NCBI GenBank assembly: GCA_038502055.1
Contig: JAXRKN010000026.1
Location: 434,001-498,000 of the forward strand
Length of the DNA: 64,000 bases
From: Tanytarsus gracilentus
Lineage: Eukaryota; Arthropoda; Insecta; Diptera; Chironomidae
Direction of reading: 5' to 3'
Shown: positions 24,160 to 34,900 of the stretch, piece after piece
Position numbering within the stretch: the stretch's first letter is position 1
Layout: each line of letters begins with the position of its first letter
Notes under the pieces: model-generated
Seen by the model: only the letters and a program-made list of their open reading frames with translations
What the model was told of the DNA's origin: nothing
Database searches by the model: none
Position numbers and translations under genes: made by a program

Positions 24160-27100
24160 AAGGGAAAAGCCATGCGCCGAGCTCGTTATTGAAATTTCTT
24201 TAATATTCATCTCACGCGAAAGAAATCTCCACAATGAGCTCTCATTTATTCCCCTCTTCTCTGGTCTTTTCATGTCGCTCCTCCAACTTTTTTTTTATTA
24301 ATACCATTTAAGTTAGGTTAGGTCTTGTATATAGTCGTAATTAATTAGAAACTGTAATTGTGCTTATTTTTGGCATTTCCTCGTCATCGTCGCTGACAAA
24401 GGCAGGAAGGACCCCCAAAATAGCAGAAATCAAAATAAATGAGGAAATAAAATTTATTTTTTTCGGTCGTCGGTTAGTGCACGCTACGACGTTGGCTTAA
24501 TTAAATGAAATTGAAAGAATTTGCGTCTTTTCTTTTGTGTATTTGAATTTATAAACTGAACCATCCGTCAGGGATGAGGAGAGAAATTTTTTAGCTGGTT
24601 GTTTGTCAAAACTTTATTCGAGCGCGTCTCGATGGAGTTGAAATTTTGACAATTCTTTTTTCTTAGGTTTGTTTGCTCTTAAAATCTGAGAAAATCTACA
24701 TTAGTTTAAAAACTTTGAATTTTTTCAGTTTTTGTTCGTTGAATTTTACTAAAATTTTTAAACATCCAGTGGGTGTCACTTGATTTACGAACATCCCCCT
24801 TGAATAATTTTTCTCTCTCGTTCGAAGATTCTCAAAACGACCGTATGTGAGTCAAATCATGCATAAAGAATTTCTTCTTAAAAAATACTTTAAAGCATAA
24901 AAATCACATACTAAAATTTTCCTTCTCTCTCTCTTGCACTCTTAAGTAGAGATTCGCAATAAAAGTTGAATACATGCAATAAAAGTGTGAAACATTCATT
25001 TTACGCTCATCATAATATTTATGAATTTACCTTTGAGTTATAAAAATATTTCTCCAACGCCTTTTACTCATATTCGCGACTCTTCTCAATTTTTAATTTG
25101 GATAATAAAAATGTCAAATTATAGCACCGAAAAACACTTTCCTATCTGCTGCTAATTTCTCTCGTTCGGATATTGAATATAATTAAATTAATTCAGCTAA
25201 GCTTATTTCTGATGTGCCTTTGGAACATTACACCGGCTACATGTTTGACATTTATGACGGTTAAATTGAAAATCTCTTTTTGCTGCAAAATATCATCGGC
25301 AAATTTTTCTTTATGCAATATTTACGTAACGTCTCCACAAATCCATAGAGCGCGGCGGCAGTTAAAGTAGCACGACAGATTTCACTTTCAAATGAACAGA
25401 CATTTTTTTTTATCATTCACTCCAATGATTGTCTCTATGCCAATATATTGCAATTTTGTCACAACAGGACAGCGCATTTCGTCTAATAACAATAGTCACG
25501 ACTTTTTAAAAATATGTTCGACATTTCAGGTTGCAAGTTTTGAGATTTTTTTTCGATAGAAATCACAGAATCGCTGTCTTTGACAATTTTTCGCTGGTTC
25601 TCAGGGGTTTAAAAAAATTTTTTGTTCGTTTCGAAACTAAAACTTTTTTGTACTTTGAAATTTTACTGGAATTTCAAAAATTTAGTTCTAGGAATTTTTA
25701 TATGAATTCCAGCATAAAGTTTTACATCTTAACAGTAGAATTTCATGAATCTTCTAAGTTTGAATTTAATTTTTAAAAATTCAAGCAAATAATTTTTTGC
25801 ACAATTCACAGTGGTTTCAGTCTGAAGAAAATATTACATTTAATGTTTATTTGCTATGATCGGTTTAAAGGTTGCTTTATCAACGATTTTAAATTTTATG
25901 AGTAAATTTTTTCCATTTTTGTATGTAAAAAGTGAGAAAATAGGGTACTTTCGGATTTGATTTTCTCCCGAAGCACTATGAGATAATTTCATTCAAACGT
26001 GTGCAAGTTTCTTTAAAACTCGTTAAATTTAGCTTTAAGTTTGTTTTAAAATTAATTCCCTTTACTCGATTAAAAGCTTGATACCGTAGCTAATAAAAAA
26101 TATCATTTCGAAAATTGTATCCTTAACATTACCAGCTCCACGAGGTTTTATGTGATTTTCAATACAAAATTACCCTTTGGTATAAGTCGAAATATCTCTA
26201 AATGTGAGCACATTCAACATTCGATGATAATTAGATTTCAAATGAAAAAAGTCATATCTATCAAACTGCATCAATAGATTTTGGAAATTAATAGGAAATA
26301 TCAAGCTGTGGTTCCTCAAAGTTTAGTAAAATTCAGCATTAAAATACTTCTGCGGAACCGAACAGAACCGACATATGAATATCAGAAAATGTAGATAGAT
26401 ACATGAACAATCATTTTATATATATAAGTGATGCCGGGAAAAAGCCGGAAATTAGGCTAATTTCCACTTTAATAAAATGCATATTTTCGCAAGGAAAATT
26501 TATTGAAATTCTTTCTAATCATTGAAAGTTAAATTAGTAGGCTAATGAATTTCTTTATTGATGCTAACTTTTTTTTGAGTTTGCAGCTCAGTAGGAGGTT
26601 GGGATTAACTTAAAATTTGATTTTGAGTGATAGAAAACTAAACCCTTCGAAAAAATTTATATATTTTCAAGGAAAAAAAATATTTTTTTACTCGAAAAAT
26701 AAATTTGATCTTAGTATTCGAAATTTAACTTGCGCACGTTTGAATGAAATTATCTCATAGTGCGAAGTGGCAAAAAGTGGCAAACCAAGTGATAAAAACC
26801 TGAAAGATGCGTTCTTCATCTGTACAAATTAATGGGACTTGAGAGATTGCGGGAGATTGCAAAGAACGCAGAGCAATTCTACAAAAAGTCGATTAAGGTC
26901 TCGTACTTTTCTAATTTTCAAGCACTTACAAAGCTTGTTTTGATGGGCCACTTATAAAAATAAATAATAGAGATTGTAACGAAAATTTTGGTATCAAAAA
27001 GTTACTGACTTCCATAGAAAATCTTAGAGTAAAAGTCATCTCAAAAAACACATAGTTTTGGGGGTATATAAAATTATTCATTTTGGAATCCGATTCCGCC

Positions 27101-28906
27101 ATACTTTTATATGGAGGAAAATGTACTGACTTCGTAATATTGTGGGCCAAGGTTTAAAGTATTTTTTAAGCATAAAAACTAATCGTAAATCGCATTTTCA
27201 TTTGATGCATATTTTTGTTCAGATTGAATCCACTGTGCAATTTATTTTTTGAAAAATTCAAACCCTGAAAATAATTTTTTTGAAGTCAAAATTTTTTTTC
27301 CCATGCCACTCTAACAGTTATTGCGACATTTCTCTCAGTTCATTAAATCGTTTACAAATCATTAAATTCCATTTCAAATGTTTGCACAGTTCGCAAAAAA
27401 AAACTTTAAATTGATTTTTTTCTTTTCCTCTCACTCCTGCCCGCCTCATCTTTGGCCGTTTCGTCGCGCACATTTCTTTAATGTCACCTGCTCGTGTGCG
27501 CACCATTGGTATGTGCTTTAAATGATGATATTTAAAGCGGGTGTGTTGGCGGGAACTTCATCTCTCACATTTCAGAAACTTGTTGGCACTCTTGTAGCTA
27601 CCGCAGATAAAAATCAATAAAATCATTGGCCTCGAGGCGGGGAGCGAGCTGTTCTCTCAGATGTCGGATAAAAGTTCTCTCCACTTTTTTTCGTTGAAAT
27701 ATGAGAACGATTTCATCTCGGCACTGCCGTGAGTGCATATATATATGAGAAAGAAAACTTTATTAACCTCACATATGAATATCAACGTACCTACTCCTGC
27801 TGCCTGCCATTTCCTTATCGCTGTGCAGTCACTGTTCTGACTTATCTAAATGTAACCATCGTTTGCAAATTCATAAATTTCCCTTTTCTCAGTATAAAAA
27901 TTATCTCGTTCCGACTTTCTGTGTGCGCTGATGACTTTTCGCACAAGACAAAGTTTTTCCACCTCTCTCACTCTCTTAGAAAATGTTATGTGGTCCGATT
28001 AGCATGGAATTATTATGTATTCGGCATACATCACAATTGAGCAATTAATTAATTTTTTTGACTCTCTCGCTTTGTGTATGTTTTTAGACTTAGAAGTGTA
28101 GGCAGAGGTCAGAGATTAGAAGATTAATGTCATTTAAATCATAAAAGCTAGCGAATTCTCAATTGAATGGGCCGAGAGGGTTAACGATTTATCTACGCAA
28201 AAGAGAGAGGGTGTCATGTTATGATATTTAATGTTTATATTGCGCACGATGACATTTTAACCCTCCCTCGAATATAATCATATAATTTTATTATCATCGA
28301 GTCACAAACACACTCACACTGGTGCAATTGAATTAATTTCCATACGAAAGACGAGACCTTTTGTAGCCGAATTAATGCCATGACACTAAGTAAGCAAGTG
28401 AAGAAGGTGATAAAAAATTAATGATCATTTGATACTTTTGGTGCACACAACACCGACACACCGCAAGCGAACAGTTAAAAAGGGTTAATAAAATTTTGTG
28501 AAATATGACTTTGCTTCGAGTGGAATTTGCATTAATTATTCATAAAAATATCTTAAAAAGAGAAGAAGAAGAAGTTTTAGTGACTTCCTTACACTTTAAT
28601 TTTTGAAAATTGAATATTTATGAAAAATATTTGAATTTCTGAAGAATGAATTAAAATTTGAAAAAATTTAAAAATTAAATTATGGTTCGAATCCTAAAAT
28701 CTTCAAATCATTCTCTGATCAAACATTTTTTCAATTTAATTTTAATGTTTTTAATTTTTTTAAAATCGATAAAAAAAATCCCGTTGTAAATTTCTTTTTC
28801 GATGCCAAATCCAATCAGTCGTAGACACAATGCGACGATTTCATGTTTGTTTTATCGCACATTCTCTCTATTTTGCCGCCACTTTTAAGGGGGGGAAAAT
28901 GAAAAG

Positions 28907-28976
<70 letters not shown>

Positions 28977-31900
28977 AAAAAAAAAAAAAAAAAACAAAAA
29001 AAAAAAAATAATAAATAAAATAAATAAATAAAAAAAAAATAAAAAGAAAAAGGAAAAACATTTGAAAAACAGTTGTAAGAAAATTTATTAAGAAATTTTT
29101 AAAAAAAAATTTTTTAAAAAAATTTTTTAAAAGAATTTTTTAAGAAAATTTTTTAAGAAAAATTATTAAAAAAAAAAAAAAAGAGGGGGAAGGAGGAAAA
29201 AAAAGGGGGGGGGAAAAAAAAAAATAAAAAAGAGAGAAAAAAAAAAAAAAAAAAAGGGGGGAAACATTTTTAATCCATTTTGAGCGGCTTTTCTCTTGCT
29301 GTCATCATTGAGAGGCGAAAAAATTATCAACACCAGGGAAAAAATAATTTACACAGTTCCATTTCGCACGATAAACACCAGTCGTTTGTGCTCTTTCTAT
29401 TTTTTTTGCGTTGTACCAAGTCAACGCTGAGTAAACATGAAAATGATCCGATAAAAATGTTTTTGTTTCAACTGCATGAACGTCGCTTACAAAATTTTTT
29501 TTTTCGGCGGATGGTGAGGGAGAAAAAAGCCAGATACACGTCTCAATTTTTACCCTCAATGATGTCTGAAGAGCAGCCCCATTTAGTTTTATTTGCTTAT
29601 GGCAATGTTCAAATGTGATGTTCATGGGGGTGTCACAGAGCATTAACAAAAGTGTCTACAAGTAGATAAAAAAAATCTCATTTCGATACAATGTAAATTA
29701 ATTGACTGGCCGAATGTTCAATTTACAATAAATCAGTGAGTGAAAAGTGCGCGCGACATGACAACTGGCAACTGTTTCGGATCATGTAAAATGTCATTCC
29801 TTTTGCACACGTCGCGATTTATGGCCTCAACAAACATATCTTCTCAATTCCTCCTTTCGCTTCATTCAATGTGGTGCCGATATGTTTTTTTTCCTCTTTT
29901 ATAGTATCAAATTACCATTTCATGTGAGCGCGAGAGACGCGGAAAGGTAAAACTCGATGGAACAAATCATATTAAAAATGCAAATCAATGGAAAATTCCT
30001 GTCGCCCGGGAGCGATAAATTTGTCCAAATTATCGATAATTTTATATCGCTCCGACAGTCAAGTGGATTTTTGAGTTCTCATTCGATTGACTTCTTGCTG
30101 ATTAAACATTTCTTTTCTTTCACTTAAGTGGGATGAAAATTTTAATTTTGTGGCAAAAAAATTATTTTCAATTTTAAATTTTTAAAAAACACAAAAAAAC
30201 TATTTTGGTTTCAAGAAATTCAAATTTTTTAACGGTAAATTTTCAAAAATTTTAACCAAAATTTCCAAATTCCGTCCTTTTAATTTTTCTCTCATATTAA
30301 TTTAACAAAAAAGTGTGTGGTCTTTTAACGCTTTTTTATCACGCGCTCAACACTCGCACGTCTTCCTTTCATCGTCGATCGTTGTCGACAAATTAAATAT
30401 TTAACACCTTTCTCGGTGTCACACACCACCAGATTCTTTTTTTTGAGAAGTTCAATAAAATTAAATTGAGCTTTTTATTGAGCGTGTAGCATAATCAAAT
30501 CAGTGAAGTGGTTTCTAATTTATTATTATTACCATACACATCTCGCTCGCGCTTTTGTTCTCCCTCGTCGCGCTCTCGGTGTTGTTTTCGCTAATAAAAT
30601 TTTTATTAATTTTCTCCTCTCGTTCCTAAAAGTCTTAAAATTGATCTCTGATTTTCGACTTCCAACCGTGATTTTGCAATCAAGTCGGAGGAAAAAAAGA
30701 AGACAGAATTTATCAATAAAGCCAAAGTTATGACCGTAGATTTTTGCTCTTTTCTGGTCACCTTCGTTTGGCGCTTAATTCAAAGGCGAACAATTTTGGA
30801 GCACATTCACTGATGAATGGACTTGGCAAGAAGAAGAAGAAAGGTTTTAGCAAATTTGCAACTGCTGTCGGCAAATTTTTGCATCCACAAAAAGAGGACG
30901 GCAATGATTATTCTTCTTTGCTCTATTCATTTCGCTTTCTTATCTTATTAGCTGAATCTTATGCCTCAATAATGTTCCTTTTGTCAAACGCATATGTCTT
31001 TTGAAGGCAGCCACTATAGCGACAATGGTAATAATCTTAAGAATGAGCCCCTGCCACTCGATGTTTACTATTATGATATACACACACATAAAAATCTTAA
31101 GAAGCAGCAGGAGGAAAACCACAAAAAAAGAATATGCAGATGTCACTTGAAAATATCGCATGCATGTCCTTGCATCATACCACACATACTCGAAAAGGAA
31201 GAGAAAAAGTAGAAAATCATCTTAATTTAAAATTCTATTCTAACGTCAATCGGAAGCCTCAAAATTCGATAATCTCATAATCGAAAATAATACATGAAAC
31301 CTTATTGATTGTCATGGAGAGAGAGAATGAAGGAAATATGACAAAATTAATAAATCCAGGTGCATTTTGTTGGACAGCCTCGAAATTTTAAAACGGTCAA
31401 TGCTAGTCTGGAAATTTTAAAAGTTACGTAAACTAAAATTTTCATGTTCACGGCAAAAAATTTTCAAAGTCCTTGGAATTGAATCAAATTTTCAAATTTA
31501 AAAAAATGTGTGACAAAATTTTAAAACTCTCCCCTCAAAAAAAGCAATCAAAAAAAGCCAAACGGTCACCAATCGAATAAAAAACCAACTTAAATTCTTT
31601 TCATTTCCCGATCGCATAAAGAAAATTCTGAGAACAAGAAAGAATTTCGTGAAATTTGCTTGCATTGCGCAAAAAATTTACACTCTCCTTCCTCATATTA
31701 TGTATGTCGTCCATTGTATGCAAAAAAAGAGAATTCTTCAATTTATTTATTCATGCTAATTTGTTTAATCCTCAATCGTGATCATTACTTGTGCACTCTT
31801 TGGGTTTGATGACAACATTCCAAGTATTTAAGTATAAATTACGAGACCTATGGGAATTTACAATTTAATATCCTTCACATATATTTCTCGGGACTGCAAA

Positions 31901-34900
31901 GGATTAAACTCTAAATTGGGCGCAAAAGCGAGAAAGAAAAGAGACTTGAAGCTCCTGCTGTGACTTGTATATCGCGCTCACAACTGCACGCCTTTTATGT
32001 TCTTTCGCTCACAACAAATGAAATTGAAATCATTCTCAAAGAGTCTCCCGGACAAAAAAAACATGCAACAACAGCAATTTTATTTTGTATATCTCTCTTT
32101 TTTTTCATGCGACTATTTGGGTCTCCAAAAAAAAGTTTACAAATGATGTTCGATGGAATTTGTTTACTTTATTTTCCTTCCTTTTTCTCGTGTCGCTTGC
32201 TGCTGATCAGGAAAACAATAAAATGTCCATAAATAAATGTGAGCAATTTCTGTGAGTCATTCTGAGCGAAAAACTTTTTTTTACGTAACTGCACATTGCC
32301 ACTTACGATTTGGGTCCAATATAAAATAACAATAGAACATATTTAAAATACTTAGTTGAATGAGCAGCAACAAGACCACTCGAAATTCTGCCCAATGTTG
32401 GATGTTACTGTGGATATAAATTAATGGCTATTGTGCCTTCCTGAAAAAAAAGAAAGAAGAAGGAAGAAGAGATAACAAAAGAGTGTAAAACTAATAAACT
32501 TCACCTTTTTATAGAATGCTCACTGTGACATAAAGAAATATTTTGACAGAAATTTTAAGAGCTGCTCTCTTATGGCTAATTTATGGCAGTCGATTCATCT
32601 TGAAAGTTGTTTGCGAATTTTGTAATTGAAAATTTTGTGCAATATGATTTTATAAAAAAAAAATTTTAACCTTTCCGAGAAGTTATAAAGTTCACATCTA
32701 AGCTGATACCATCGACCTTACCCACTTTCATCACCCTCTTATCATTATTGTTCGTTAAATTAAATTTATTTTTTGCCATTACATTCACCACCATCGTGAT
32801 GTCTGTAAAAATAAAAAAGTCAAAAGAGAAAGGGAATTAACATTTTCGGTAAATGTTATACGGGGTAGAAATCAGAGGATTTGAGTCCACTTCATCACCC
32901 ACAACTGAAAAAGAAGTTAGAAGTGAGAACATAAAAAAATAAAAATCATTTGGCGAAATGCGAAACATTATGAGATTGTTTATGGGCGAAGGGTGACTTT
33001 TAGCAACAGTAAAATGTTCGAGGGTGATGATGATGATATAACCATAAAGCGAACGTTGCAAAAATTGTTGTGTGCGAATTTAGTGCGGTTAGTTGAATGT
33101 GTGGAAAAAAAGTCATGCAAATGTTGCGGACCGAATTAAATATTAAATTATTTAGTCAGTGTCGGCCGCACACTTTGGATGAGTAAGGGAAAAAGTGCTT
33201 CGGATAATTTGTGGCGGATTAACATATTTTTCTGGTAAAGAGCATGACAAAAGCAGTTCCGAAAAAAGGCCACTGGAAATCAATATCGAGACGCACAACA
33301 GAAAAAAAGATTTATTGCCGAAAATAACGCAAAAAGAACAAAAAATCAATTTTTTAAGGAAAACCCTCAAAGTGAAAATGAATTTCCACTTCGATCCACA
33401 CACTTTTTATGCTGTATTGTTTGTGGCGAAGGTACGATGACCACACATTGATTTATTCCCGCAATTTATCTTATTTTTCTGAAGTCAACATATTAAAGTG
33501 AAAATTTCTCTCTTCTGCCTCAAGAAAATAAAATTTATCTTCCACTTTAAGTTCATTCATTTTTTTCTCTCTTGCTCACTTTGTAGATGATCACAATGAT
33601 TATATGGCTAATTTTCTACGTAATTAATTTAATTAGTTGATGTTCAGTGTCAAGCGATGAGAATTAATGAATTGGTCAAAATCAAAGAGAAAATTTTCTT
33701 GACGTTTCCTCGCCAGCTGATTTTGAGATGAAAGAAAATTTTTGGAATTTCCTCGCTTAAAATTTTTGTGTGTTTTTCTAAAATTTCTCCAGTCGTAGCT
33801 GTCACACAGCTATTTCATAAATCATAATAAAAATAATTTTTATAATCCAAGATAAACACTCTCGAGTGGATGAGCGAGCAGGTGGATTTAAAGAAAATTG
33901 GTTAAAGACATTAACATGCTATCAATTTCTATGTCATCGCATTTCCACTTGAGAATTTCTCTCGAAAATATCATAAGTCACTTTCATCACATCTGGAGAT
34001 TTCAATCTTCTCCCAATTCATTTCACTCGCGCGCTACTAAGTGAGTCAATTTAAAAATAAACTTCTTGATAAATATCGTTAAGTGAAGATGAACATAATT
34101 GTCATCATCTTGTTTGTTTGTTTAAATTGTTTTTTTTTACTTCATGGACTTTATAATGAAATGAATGAATGTTACATGAAAATTAATGTGAAGTTAAAAT
34201 TTTTTAATTTGAGAAGTACTTGAGATGAATAATTTGTAAAACAGGATGGAAAATTTAATTTTCACGGCCAAAAATTAAAATTAATTTTAAAATATTTCAA
34301 AATTAAATTAATGATAAAAAATATTAAAATTTATTTTTTATCCCAAAATCACTTCATTCCGTCCCACTTAGTTAAATTCATCAAAACCTTCTCAAAATGA
34401 AGAAGAAGAAAACTTTAAATGAACAATCATTATGAAAATTCATTTTATTCGTTTTAAATTGTTGTTGAGTATCAACCATGTGTTGATGTTGTTGAAAAAT
34501 ATTATTTTTCTCCACTTCTTCACTCTTCACAATGACTGTTAAGTACCCTTGAGCACGCGACTAACATTAAATGATCAACAATTATATTTTTTTGTGCTAT
34601 GGTTCTAAATTTAAATGCCATCATGGATTTTGGAGCATTCGGCGGAAAATTTGCCTCTCGAGCACTCTCTTTTTAAATGGAGATATCGCTAAAAATACTC
34701 GACACATTTTAAAATTTATTGCCGCTAATTGAAATCGAGAAGCGACGAACTTAAAAGAGAAATGTCTCAAGTCACACATGTGTCGCCGTTTGCAATGGAA
34801 TTTTTAATTCTATAATTGTCTATTAATAGCTTTAATCTCATGTAGCCACATCACACATATCCACCCAAGAATGGCTATCAATTAAACGCGCGTCAGAAAT

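Noticed and set aside
28815..29018. Open frames of poly-Phe (minus) and poly-Lys (plus)
   Set aside because: They are translations of the A homopolymer block and carry no other protein signal.
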